From JAHRVQ01 sp964548025 (GTDB taxonomy: Bacteria > Pseudomonadota > Gammaproteobacteria > Pseudomonadales > Azotimanducaceae): DNA of 64,000 nt. Position numbers and translations under genes: made by a program. Shown one piece after another: positions 18,694 through 28,232 of the stretch. Every line of letters begins with the position of its first letter. The stretch's first letter is position 1. The DNA lies in assembly GCA_964548025.1 (NCBI GenBank), contig CAZJRI010000008.1, positions 6,371-70,370 on the forward strand, written 5' to 3'. Below the pieces are notes generated by a model. The model did no database searches and was not told the DNA's origin. It saw only the letters and a list, made by a program, of their open reading frames with translations.

Positions 18694-19884
18694 ATGGCAG
18701 TTTACGGCCATTGCGATGCCAGATTCATAAAGGTTCGGGAGGCGTTTGAGGAGAACCTGGCGAATCGCGATGAAATCGGCGCCTGCGTCTGCCTGGTCGT
18801 AGAAGGCAGGAAGGTCGTCGACTTGTGGGGTGGTCATACGGACGCCGCAAAAAACAATCCCTGGCAGGAAGATACCATTGTTAATGTCTGGTCAGTTGGC
18901 AAGGCTGTCGCTGCGCTATGCCTTTTAACCCAGCTCGAGCAGTCAGCCCTTGGCGTTGATGACAGGGTTGCAGATATCTGGCCGGAATTCGCTGCAGAAG
19001 ACAAGGACAAGATTACATTCGAAGCGCTTCTCGCACACCGCGCCGGGCTCTGTGGGGTTCTGAAACCAATGGCAGCAGATGCTTTTTACCATTGGGATCA
19101 GATGACATCGGCACTGGCTGATCAAAAACCCTGGTGGGAACCCGATACCAATCACGGCTATCACACCAATACATTCGGTTTTCTGATGGGCGAACCTATT
19201 CGCAGGCTTTCCGGGATTTCCATCAGAGACTATTTCCAGAGAAATATCGCTGACAAACTGAACGTTGATTTTCACTTCGGCGTGCCTGAGGAAGATTTGA
19301 ATCGTTGTGCAGATATTGCCTACATACCAAGGCCGCCAGCACCTGAAACGGACAAGACGAAAGCGTTGGACAAGGCACCGGACCCCGATGATCCCATGAA
19401 TCGCATGCGTTATTTTATCTACAATAATCCTCCGCTGAGTGCATCTGATTTTAATTCCAGTGCCTGGCGCAGGTCCGTATTTCCTTCCACCAGTCCTCAT
19501 TCAAATGCCAGATCAACAGCAACGATTTTTTCTGAACTAGCCGAGATTCTTTACGGCAAATACGATTCGATTGCTGGTAATCCATTTATCAGCCGATCCA
19601 CGCTTGCGGCAGCAACCGCGACGGTAAGCGATGGAGAAGACTTGAACCTGCAAAGACCAACTCGCTTCGGTCACGGTTTTCAGCTAACCCAGCCGGACAG
19701 GCCCCTCGGGCCCAATGATGGGACATTCGGTCACTACGGCAATGGCGGGCATCTGGTCTTCGCCGACCCTACGGTTCCACTAGGATTCGCTTATCATATG
19801 AATCATCACGGCTTTGCCTGGCGGGATCCAAGAAATATAGCGCTCACTGATGCTGTATACGATTCGCTGGGCAGCAAAAAATAA
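18694..19884 (+). CDS. Beta-lactamase-fold serine hydrolase (esterase type)
   Basis: A 396-residue penicillin-binding-protein-like hydrolase. SVGK (in VNVWSVGKAV) supplies the nucleophilic Ser and Lys of SxxK, YHTNT the tyrosine motif, and GHYGNGGH replaces KTG near the C terminus, as in EstB-type esterases and class C-like proteins. There is no signal peptide, so it is probably a cytoplasmic esterase or lactonase and not a peptidoglycan enzyme or resistance factor. ATG 18694 follows AGGG by six bases; the frame also has a TTG at 18688. It probably shares a transcript with the nitronate monooxygenase gene. Confidence 0.88.
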   Translation: MAVYGHCDARFIKVREAFEENLANRDEIGACVCLVVEGRKVVDLWGGHTDAAKNNPWQEDTIVNVWSVGKAVAALCLLTQLEQSALGVDDRVADIWPEFAAEDKDKITFEALLAHRAGLCGVLKPMAADAFYHWDQMTSALADQKPWWEPDTNHGYHTNTFGFLMGEPIRRLSGISIRDYFQRNIADKLNVDFHFGVPEEDLNRCADIAYIPRPPAPETDKTKALDKAPDPDDPMNRMRYFIYNNPPLSASDFNSSAWRRSVFPSTSPHSNARSTATIFSELAEILYGKYDSIAGNPFISRSTLAAATATVSDGEDLNLQRPTRFGHGFQLTQPDRPLGPNDGTFGHYGNGGHLVFADPTVPLGFAYHMNHHGFAWRDPRNIALTDAVYDSLGSKK

Positions 19885-20100
19885 TCTAACTATATGAAGA
19901 TGGTGCGCAAACGGATTTCAATATTCATACTTCTAGCATTCACACGCAGGACGCTTATAACCCGCATCGACGGCTGATAGAAACTGGCCATTTTCAGCTA
20001 TAGGCACAATAAGATTTAACATCCTCAACCGCGCTCAGGTTTGACACTGAACTGAACCACCAATACTCTATGGCATTCTAATTTCCTGCAGGAGACACAC

Positions 20101-21435
20101 TTGTCTGTCGAAGCCGAATCACAAGAACAACCAGAACAAGATGAAAAGGTTGAAACCCGTCACTACGTATTTCTTTGTTTCCTGACTCTTTTAAATGTGA
20201 TGAATTTCGTCGATCGCCAGCTTCTGGCCAGTTTCGCCAACTTCATCGTGCCTGATCTGGAGTTGACGAATGCGCAATTCGGCTTGTTAACGGGTCTGGT
20301 CTTCATCCTTTTTTATGCGGTCATGGGGCTCTTTATGGGAGCACTTGCGGATATGGTACACCGTCCCCGGTTGATCGCCTTCGGGCTGGCGCTGTGGAGT
20401 CTTCTCACAGCGGCCTCCGGTGCGGCTAAAGGTTTTGTCAGTCTCGCTATTCCACGTATGTTTATCGGCGTAGGAGAATCAGCCTTAACGCCAACATCCA
20501 TGTCAATTCTGTCTGACCGATTTCCCGCCAGTAAACTCGGCTTTGCTTCAGGATTCTATTATCTTGGCGTTCCCGTGGGCGTGGGTGTAAGCCTGCTCGT
20601 AGCCGGATATCTCGGCCCGGCAATTGGCTGGCGTAATTGTTTCTATTCACTGGGTGCTATCGGCATCGGGCTCGCAATCATCATGCTTTTTGTTAAAGAC
20701 ACGCCACGAAAACACGTTAAGGATGCAGACGAGCCAAGGGAGAAGCAGGGGTTCACAAAGATAGTGAAGTCACTCTTTCGTATCTTGAAATTCTCACCTG
20801 CACTGACACTAACCATGGCCGGTGGCGTAGCAACCCATTTCATTCTCGGTGCTGCCGCATTCGAACAACTCTGGTATGTACAGGAGAGAGGATTCGACAG
20901 GGCATATATTGCACAGGTAACAGGATGGATTGCTGTGGCAGGTGGCGTGTTGGGCAATCTGTTTGGTGGTATGGGTAGTGACTGGTGGCAGAATAATCGC
21001 GAAAGTGGTCGTCCAATGTTTCTTGTTCTCGCCATGCTTGTGCTGGTACCGATTGGATTGGCCTATCGGATCGTCGACCCGGGAAGCTGGTTCTTCTGGT
21101 TCGCCATATTCTGTGCTTATTTCCAACTCGGAAGTTTCTATGGTCCTACATTCTCAACTGTACAGGAACTGGTACCTCCACAGATTCGTTCAACGGTGGT
21201 GGCATTTTACCTGCTGGCGCTGAATCTCATCGGACTGACAATCGGCATCACGGCTTCCGGTTTCTTTATTGATGCAATGATCGCAAGAGACGTTGAAGAA
21301 CCCTATACAATCACCTTACTCGTATTCTCTGTTTTGTCTGCCACGGCCATACCGCTTTTTTACCTTGCTGCGAAACGATTTCACCACGACAGAGACCGGC
21401 TTTATGCAGCAATGGAGCGTGGTGAATTCAGCTAG
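20101..21435 (+). CDS. MFS transporter, spinster-like
   Basis: A 444-residue major facilitator protein with twelve predicted hydrophobic helices. NFVDRQLLASFANFIVPDLE in helix 1 and GESALTPTSMSILSDRFP in the first half are typical of the spinster-like/hexuronate branch used by marine bacteria for organic acids. A hydrophilic N terminus of about 20 residues precedes helix 1. The start is TTG at 20101 after GGAG. Only six bases separate its stop from the fused CoA-transferase, and the tannase-like lipoprotein follows that gene, so it probably imports the acid that the other two release and activate. Confidence 0.9.
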   Translation: MSVEAESQEQPEQDEKVETRHYVFLCFLTLLNVMNFVDRQLLASFANFIVPDLELTNAQFGLLTGLVFILFYAVMGLFMGALADMVHRPRLIAFGLALWSLLTAASGAAKGFVSLAIPRMFIGVGESALTPTSMSILSDRFPASKLGFASGFYYLGVPVGVGVSLLVAGYLGPAIGWRNCFYSLGAIGIGLAIIMLFVKDTPRKHVKDADEPREKQGFTKIVKSLFRILKFSPALTLTMAGGVATHFILGAAAFEQLWYVQERGFDRAYIAQVTGWIAVAGGVLGNLFGGMGSDWWQNNRESGRPMFLVLAMLVLVPIGLAYRIVDPGSWFFWFAIFCAYFQLGSFYGPTFSTVQELVPPQIRSTVVAFYLLALNLIGLTIGITASGFFIDAMIARDVEEPYTITLLVFSVLSATAIPLFYLAAKRFHHDRDRLYAAMERGEFS

Positions 21436-21441
21436 TCACCT

Positions 21442-23828
21442 ATGAACAACAACAGAATAGGGCAGGAACCACTTAGGGTTCTGGAACTGGGTAGTGGTAT
21501 ATCTGCAGCATACGCAGCGAAGATGCTTGGTGATCACGGTGCAGACATAATCAAGGTAGAACCCCCTCAAGGAGACAACAGCCGTTCAAGAGGTCCATTT
21601 CCGAATGATCAGACAGATGCGGAGAAAAGCGGTCTGTTTCTCGCGATCAATGTGAACAAGCGTGGTGTTTGCCTCGACCTTGATAGTGCAGAAGGTCGCA
21701 AATCTCTCGACAGATTAATTCGCTGGGCGCATATCCTGGTTCACAACTATTCCGCTCAAGACGCCAATAAGCTCGGTATTGACAAGGCGTCGCTAAAGCT
21801 CAATTACCCTTCCCTGGTTACGCTTTCGATTACACCTTTTGGTGCGACTGGTCCCTATGCTGACTTCCAGGCCGAGGAATTAACTGTTATCAACGCTGGT
21901 GGTTGGGCCTATGTCTGCCCGACAACTCATACTGACCCTGAACTGCCCCCCCTCAAGGTATTCGGCAGTCAGTGTGGTCTGATGACAGGTATTTCAGGCG
22001 CGATGACGGCACTCGCAGTCTACAGGGATGCGCGAAGATCAGGTGTAGGTGAGTTCATTGATCTCTCTGAACAGGCCTATGTCGCATCGGTGCTGGAATC
22101 GGTGATTCCAGCATTCAGTTATACAGAAGAGATCACTGCCAGACATCATGAACGCGCGCTGATTCCATGGCGAATATTCCAGGCCAGCGATGCGCCAATA
22201 TTTATTGTCTGTGTAGAGCAGGATCAGTGGGAGAGACTCGTAGAATTAATGGGGCATCCGGAATGGACAGATATCGAACTATTCGCCGATCAGCCAGGAA
22301 GGGCTGAGAATCAGGATCTGATACATGGTTTCGTACAAGAGTTCGTATCAGACTGGAAAGCCATGGACCTGTACCATGAAGCCCAAAAACATCGCATCTG
22401 TGTGGCACCGGTTCTGGATTTTGAAAAGTTCGGCATAAACGAGCACCTGAGAGCGCGGGACTTCTTTTCTCCGGTTGATGAAAGCTCCGGTTGTCAAATT
22501 ACACATATGAAATCGCCCGTATTAACTTCTTCGGGTCGCGCATCCATTAAACGGCGTGCTCCGGGACTTGGTGAACATACGGAGCAGGTACTCAAATCAG
22601 TTGAACCTGTTTCAAAAGCCGGTGCAGGTGGATCACCCCAATCCCCTCTAGCCGATATCCGCGTGCTGGATCTCACCTGGGCATGGGCAGGTCCCTTTGC
22701 CNNNNNNNNNNNNNNNNNNNNNNNNNNNNNNNNGAGATCAGACCGGATCTGTACCGCCGACTGCCTTTCTTCCCAATTGACGAAGAAGGGCTGAACAAGT
22801 CCGGTATGTTCAATCAATGGAACCAGGGTAAATCCAGCGTAGCCGTTGACCTTCAGGATCCAAGAGGAATAGAAATCGTCAAAGCATTCGTTGCTGAATG
22901 CGACGTGGTTATCCAAAACTTTGCAACCGGCGTTCTTGAACGGTTGGGGCTTGCTTACGAAGATCTAAAGGCAATCAAGCCTGATATTATTCTCGCGAGC
23001 ATCAGCGGTTATGGCCAAACCGGTCCCTACCGCGAATATATGGGCTATGGCCCGGCCATACCGCCCCTGACAGGCTTGTCTTCCGTAACCGGTTATCCAG
23101 GCGGTGAGGCTGAGGAATTCGGTCTGTCGATGCCCGACCCGACGGCCGGGATAACTGCAGCACTGGCAATTATTTCTGCCCTTGAGAATCGTGATCAGAA
23201 TGGAGAGGGAGATCACCTTGATATCACCCTTTGGGAAGCAACCGGTGTATTGGCAATCGAAGGCTGGATGCAGTATGCCATGAATGGAACGCAACCGGAG
23301 CGAATCGGAAATCGAGATCCTTTGATGTCACCTCATGGCTGTTTCCGATGCCAGGGTGATGATATGTGGGTATCTATCGCCTGTCGTACCGATGGAGAAT
23401 GGTTGCATCTCTGCAACATCATTGATCAGAACCTTTCAGAAGATCCGCGTTTTCGAAAACTGGCAGATAGAAAACAAAATGAAGAAGAATTGGAAGAATT
23501 GATATCCGCATGGACATTGAAAAATGATAGATGGGAGATTACCAGGCAATTGCAGGCTTTGAGTATTCCAGCTTTTCCAAGCTTTAAATCAAGTGATATT
23601 GTTGATGACCCACATCTTAACTCCAGAGGTTTTATTGAGCGACTCGAACATCCGGAAGTCGGGATTCGCGCCCATGCCGGAATACCCTGGATACTTGACC
23701 AGCGCAACCGGGGGATCCAGAGACCAGCCCCGTGCCTTGGCCAGGATACTGAAAGACTTCTAACAGACCTGATCGGATATAAACCCGACAAGATCAAGAT
23801 ACTAAAGGATGAAAAAGTACTTTTTTAA
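21442..23828 (+). CDS. Two-domain CaiB/BaiF CoA-transferase, interrupted by an assembly gap
   Basis: A fused class III CoA-transferase of about 800 residues. The N-terminal domain runs from RVLELGSGISAAYAAKMLGD to about residue 385, and the C-terminal domain starts at RVLDLTWAWAGPFA (about 405). A 32-N gap (22702-22733) falls 14 residues into domain 2. Comparison with paralogues in this window suggests about 16 residues (48 bases) are missing, which keeps one frame; the apparent frameshift comes only from the placeholder length. Domain 1 has no aspartate at the catalytic site (FGSQCGLMTG), whereas domain 2 has it at 23136-23138 (MPDPTAG). It is coupled to the MFS gene upstream and the esterase gene downstream. 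Confidence 0.88.
22702..22733. other. Assembly gap of 32 N
   Basis: A run of 32 undetermined bases. It does not preserve reading frame, so its length is a placeholder. Flanking residues fit the missing conserved stretch in which paralogues read DLGAEVIKVES. Confidence 0.98.
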
Positions 23829-23861
23829 TCTACGACTGAACCCGCTAACAGGTATAAAGCA

Positions 23862-25532
23862 TTGCCAATAAAGAATATTATTACAATACCATTTCTCCTG
23901 ACGCTTATTTCAGGCTGCATCATCAGCACCCCGCAACATAAACCGAAGGTCTCGACTGAAATTCCTGAAACTGTCCAGGATTCACATTGCACTCAACTTC
24001 ACCGCTTGCGAAATATCACAATTATCTATACCGACCACGTAAATGAGACCAGCTCTGTCCCTGCACATTGCTATGCCAAAGGGCTGATTAACGGGTCAAT
24101 CACCTTCCATATTGCACTACCGGTCACAGATAGCTGGAATGGTCGGTTGGTTCACCTGGGAGATGGTGGAGCAGATGGCGATCTCGACATGTATCCTGAA
24201 TTCATCTCCAGCGGCTACGCGGTGGTTAACAGCAACACAGGTCACGATACCGGCGCTGAACCAAGGGCCTATGCATTTCGAAACGAGCGTTCTGCCATCG
24301 ACTTCAGCTACTGGGCAGTTCATACAACAACCACAGCCGCCAAAACAGTCATCGCTGCCTACTACGGTAAGCCACAGGATTATGCATACCACTATGGCTG
24401 TTCAACGGGTGGCCGTCAGGCACTTCTTGCAGCACAGCTCTTCCCCTACGACTTCGATGGCATTGTCGCCGGTGCCGCGGCGCATCGTCAGTTCCACCGA
24501 ATGGCCCATCGACTGAACCTGGAGCAACAGCTTTTTCGCAATCAGTTCAAAGCAAATCTCGCATTTGACCTCGATAATGATGGTCGACAGGAGAGCCTGA
24601 CGAAACTGAACTTGCTGGCATCCAAGGTAATGGATAAATGCGATTCAGCCGATGGCATTGTTGACGATATTATCGAGCCACCATTTTGCGATTTTAAGCC
24701 CGACAGGGATCTGGCGAATGAGATGTGTCCGAAGGATGTTGATGCAGACAACTGCTTTACCAGCGCGCAACTTGAATCGATCAATCTTCTCTATGAAGGC
24801 AGCAGAAACAGCAAGGGTGAATTAATTTATCCCGGCGCGCCTCCCGGCAGTGAACTTTCCTGGTCAGGCGTTTTTCTACCGCACCTTGGCAACAATGAAA
24901 CACCCTATATCCTGCGTTCTGCCTCAGCGGTTATTGGCTATTCCTTTTTCAGTGAAGACCCCGGACTGATACCGCCAAATCTGAACGACACCAGTTATCA
25001 ACTGGACGAAGACGCTGCGATACCGGAATGGGGATGGTGGACCTTTAATATCGACGACGTGGGCACTGACAAGATGGCAAGACAGGCACCAATGATGGAA
25101 GGTAACGATCCTGATCTCGATCGTTTTCTGATCAGGAACAAGGGCAAGCTACTCATGTATCACGGATGGGCAGATTCGGTGATACCTCCCGAGCCCTCCC
25201 TTGAATACCACGAGGCAGTCATCAACACCGTGTTTAACGGAGATGCTGACCAGGCAGCCGAGCATATCCGTTTGTTTATGATGCCCGGTGTATCACATTG
25301 CCGCGGTGGTGTCGGTCCTGATCGCGTTGACTATCTCGGAACGCTGGACAAATGGGTCGCCACGAACAAAGCGCCGGAATCTCTGACTTCAAGGCACTTT
25401 ACTGACGGGAAAATTGATAACGAGAGAATCGTCTGCCCTTATCCCCAACGGGCGGTATATGTGGGTCCGACTGGCGGACAGAACGAGGCTGGTAACTGGG
25501 TGGCAAAAAACTTCAGATGTGAAGCCCCGTAA
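23862..25532 (+). CDS. Tannase/feruloyl esterase family lipoprotein
   Basis: A 556-residue secreted esterase. The N terminus has a hydrophobic segment ending in the lipobox ISGC, so it is probably lipid-anchored. The catalytic Ser is in HYGCSTGGRQ, the Asp in GWADSVIPP and the His in PGVSHCRGG; the Cys beside the Ser and the Cys beside the His form the CS-D-HC disulfide typical of the family. DLDNDGRQES and CDSADGIVDD look like the family's calcium site. It would cleave phenolic or other carboxylic esters outside the cytoplasm. The start is TTG at 23862 with a weak site, 33 bases after the CoA-transferase stop, completing a transporter, CoA-transferase and esterase operon. Confidence 0.9.
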   Translation: MPIKNIITIPFLLTLISGCIISTPQHKPKVSTEIPETVQDSHCTQLHRLRNITIIYTDHVNETSSVPAHCYAKGLINGSITFHIALPVTDSWNGRLVHLGDGGADGDLDMYPEFISSGYAVVNSNTGHDTGAEPRAYAFRNERSAIDFSYWAVHTTTTAAKTVIAAYYGKPQDYAYHYGCSTGGRQALLAAQLFPYDFDGIVAGAAAHRQFHRMAHRLNLEQQLFRNQFKANLAFDLDNDGRQESLTKLNLLASKVMDKCDSADGIVDDIIEPPFCDFKPDRDLANEMCPKDVDADNCFTSAQLESINLLYEGSRNSKGELIYPGAPPGSELSWSGVFLPHLGNNETPYILRSASAVIGYSFFSEDPGLIPPNLNDTSYQLDEDAAIPEWGWWTFNIDDVGTDKMARQAPMMEGNDPDLDRFLIRNKGKLLMYHGWADSVIPPEPSLEYHEAVINTVFNGDADQAAEHIRLFMMPGVSHCRGGVGPDRVDYLGTLDKWVATNKAPESLTSRHFTDGKIDNERIVCPYPQRAVYVGPTGGQNEAGNWVAKNFRCEAP

Positions 25533-25687
25533 TAATTTACCCACCGCTGAAATGTATGTATTACTCCGTGACCTATGCCACTGACAACAAAGATTACTGA
25601 CACAAACCCGGAATCATGAAAGGAACGCTCTCGTTCTCAGAGAAACCTGATGCAGACTTCAAGGGTAGACAGAAAAACCGACCCCGA

Positions 25688-26845
25688 TCAGAGCGCTCGA
25701 ATATTTACCAGCAGTTTATCAGGTCCACCGAACTGACTTAACTCCACCGGTTTGTATTCAACCAGAGAGATCTCCTCGAGATGTTTGATCATGGATGCGA
25801 CGACGATCTGTCCTTCCAGCCTGGCAAGCGTCGCTCCAAGGCAATTGTGAACACCCGAACCGAACGCCAGGTGTGGGTTCGGATCTCTGTCGATAACAAA
25901 TTCTTCAGGCCGGTCGAATACTGACTGGTCCCTGTTGGCTGACGCAATTAACGGTGAGACCAGATCTCCCACTTTGATTGACGCACCAGCTAATTCTATA
26001 TCCCTGGTCGCTCTTCTGATGGTTTGTGAAAAGGGAGAATAGAACCGCAGTGTTTCTTCAACGAAGGTTGGAATCAAATCAGGATTTTTTTTCAATTGTA
26101 TAAAAGTCTCGGGTAACTCATGAAAAACCCTGACACTACCCAGAATAAGTCCTGTTGTCGTCTCGTTGCCAGCTATAAGCAGGAGCCGGCAGAAACTCAG
26201 CAGTTCTTCATTACTCAGCATGCCATCTTCGGTTCGCGTTTCAACCAGATTACCCAGAAGGTTATTCTTTGGTTCCCGCCGCAAGCCCTCAATCCGATCA
26301 ATAAAATAGCTGTCCATTGCAGCAGCGGCTCGATTCACTTCCTCATCGGGTTCGCCAAAGAGAATCTCCCCGATATTGCCGAATATGAGATCTGACCAGC
26401 GTTTGAATTCTTCCATATTGCCGTCTTCGACGCCCAGCATGTGAGCGATAACCGTAACCGGCAATGGCGCAGCAATAGCAGTAATAAGATCAGTTTGCGT
26501 CTCTCTGGCCATAACACGCATGAGTTCTTCACAGCGGTTGGTGATCAATTCCCGCTGGAGCATGATTCGCCTTGGCGAAAAAGCTCTGCCTACCAGTTTC
26601 CTCAGGCGGTTATGCACGGGAGGATCGCTAAACAGCATACTCGGCGGTCTGTCGTCATCCGGCGTGCGCTCGACGACTTGAGATGAAAATGTCTCAAATT
26701 CTCTTAGCACGGTTCGCACATCGTCATATCGTGCGACCTGCCAGGCACCTTCTGCACCGTCTCTGACAACAGGCATATCTCTTCTCAACCTGCTGTATAT
26801 GAGATAGGGATCAACTCCTGCCCCTTCGGCAACCTGTTCAACCAT
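25688..26845 (-). CDS. Cytochrome P450 (bacterial class I type)
   Basis: A 385-residue P450. GNETTTGL is the oxygen-binding I-helix motif, EETLRFYSP the ExxR pair, and FGSGVHNCLGATLAR the haem loop with proximal Cys335. The N terminus (DPYLIYSRLRRDMPVVR) begins late compared with most members, perhaps 15-20 residues short, but AAGG lies eight bases before the ATG. It would hydroxylate a hydrophobic substrate in the cytoplasm. No ferredoxin or ferredoxin reductase gene is nearby, so redox partners must be encoded elsewhere. It stands alone on its strand. Confidence 0.95.
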   Translation of the reverse strand: MVEQVAEGAGVDPYLIYSRLRRDMPVVRDGAEGAWQVARYDDVRTVLREFETFSSQVVERTPDDDRPPSMLFSDPPVHNRLRKLVGRAFSPRRIMLQRELITNRCEELMRVMARETQTDLITAIAAPLPVTVIAHMLGVEDGNMEEFKRWSDLIFGNIGEILFGEPDEEVNRAAAAMDSYFIDRIEGLRREPKNNLLGNLVETRTEDGMLSNEELLSFCRLLLIAGNETTTGLILGSVRVFHELPETFIQLKKNPDLIPTFVEETLRFYSPFSQTIRRATRDIELAGASIKVGDLVSPLIASANRDQSVFDRPEEFVIDRDPNPHLAFGSGVHNCLGATLARLEGQIVVASMIKHLEEISLVEYKPVELSQFGGPDKLLVNIRAL

Positions 26846-27033
26846 ACTTCAGCCTTCTTCCTAGGTTCAGCGATCCGGATCGATGGTCCCGGAGACGTCA
26901 TATAGCATTATAATCCATCCTCAGCGATTCGCTCTGTCTAGCCCATGACAATTTAACGGGTCCCCATCTCTTTAATCTGCAACTCCTCCCGCTTCCCGTA
27001 CAGCGAGAAGGTATTACCCTCTTAGGGCCAATC

Positions 27034-28074
27034 TCAATCGACTGAAGGTTCACCTACTTTCAATAGTTGTTTACCCATGTTTTTACCTTCAAATAACCGC
27101 AGGAACGTCTTCGGCGTATTTTCAATCCCCTCCTGGATATCTTCAGCGTGTTTCAGTTTGCCCTCCTGTATCCAGGCGGAAAGATCGGCTATTGCAGTGG
27201 CGGCCTGATCGAAGTAATCGATAACGATAAATCCCGCCATCGTGCACCGCCTAATAACCAACTGCATGTAGTTTTTCGGACCCGGTGGCAGTTCTTCCTC
27301 GTTATAGGAGGAGATACCACCGCAAAGTACAACTCGACCGTTCTGGGCCATATTAAGCAACGCTGCGTCGAGAATTTCTCCGCCGACGTTATCAAAGAAG
27401 ATATCAATACCGTCAGGGCAGGTTTCAGCGAGACGCTTGCCTACATCTTCCGACTTATAGTCGATTGCCGCATCAAATCCGAGTTCCTGAACCAGCCAGT
27501 CACATTTGGAATTCCCACCTGCAATACCGATGACCTTCGACGCACCTTTTATCCTGGCGATTTGACCAGCAACGGACCCGGTTGCACCTGCCGCCCCGGA
27601 TACCACAACGACATCGCCCGGCTGCGGTTTGCCAATATCCAGCAAGCCGAAATAAGCCGTGAGACCCGTGCCGCCCAGTGCACTCAACAGTAAGTACGGA
27701 GGGATACCTTCCGGCACCTTTGACACCGTACCCATAACCCCAGGTGTACCGTCGCTGATCGCAAATTCCTGCCATCCCAGCATACCGGAGACGAATTCAC
27801 CTTTTTGATATTCGGGGTTATTCGATTCAACAACCTGACCTACAGCACTGGCTCGCATCACTTCACCAATCTGAACCGGTGGCACATAGCTCTTAACATC
27901 ATTCAACCAGCCACGCATCGCAGGTTCAAAAGCAAAGTAAAGGTTTCTAATCAGGAATTCATTTTCACCAAGTTCTTCAGCAACTGGTTCTTCGCTGTAT
28001 TCAAAGTCTGATTCTTTTACCATGCCAACCGGGCGGGATTTCAGCTTCCATTGACCATTCATTCTATTGGACAT
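27034..28074 (-). CDS. Zinc-independent MDR oxidoreductase (PTGR/curA-like)
   Basis: A 346-residue medium-chain dehydrogenase/reductase of the NADP-dependent leukotriene/prostaglandin reductase group. VSGAAGATGSVAGQIARIKG is the NADP-binding loop and there are no zinc-ligand cysteines. FDNVGGEILDAAL and GRVVLCGGISSYN are family motifs. These enzymes reduce carbon-carbon double bonds next to a carbonyl. The frame is open to 28128, but the ATG pair at 28077/28074 follows AAGGA, and 28074 has the better spacing. It is isolated between the P450 and an MFS gene on the same strand. Confidence 0.92.
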   Translation of the reverse strand: MSNRMNGQWKLKSRPVGMVKESDFEYSEEPVAEELGENEFLIRNLYFAFEPAMRGWLNDVKSYVPPVQIGEVMRASAVGQVVESNNPEYQKGEFVSGMLGWQEFAISDGTPGVMGTVSKVPEGIPPYLLLSALGGTGLTAYFGLLDIGKPQPGDVVVVSGAAGATGSVAGQIARIKGASKVIGIAGGNSKCDWLVQELGFDAAIDYKSEDVGKRLAETCPDGIDIFFDNVGGEILDAALLNMAQNGRVVLCGGISSYNEEELPPGPKNYMQLVIRRCTMAGFIVIDYFDQAATAIADLSAWIQEGKLKHAEDIQEGIENTPKTFLRLFEGKNMGKQLLKVGEPSVD

Positions 28075-28232
28075 CATATTTCCTTCTATCGGGATTTGAT
28101 AATTCCGACTATGAATAATATAGGGCATGAGTTCAATAAATAGATCTTTCTCACGGTGGGAAATTTCAAATATCAGTCAGAGCCAGGACAAATCAGGAAT
28201 AAGAATTCAGTCCTGAGCAAGTTGAAACAAAA

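Noticed and set aside
18943..19500. Open frame of 185 codons on minus inside the serine hydrolase gene
   Set aside because: Shadow of a well-supported gene; composition is irregular and no family is evident.
18694..19884. Beta-lactamase resistance gene
   Set aside because: No signal peptide, and GHYGNGG replaces the KTG motif; the EstB-like esterase group fits better.
22683..23828. A second, separate CoA-transferase gene or frameshifted pseudogene after the N run
   Set aside because: The frame change exists only because 32 N is not a multiple of three; paralogue alignment predicts a 48-base insert that restores one frame.
27148..27693. Open frame of 181 codons on plus inside the MDR gene
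   Set aside because: Antisense to a gene with clear motifs; its translation has no recognisable domain or ribosome site.
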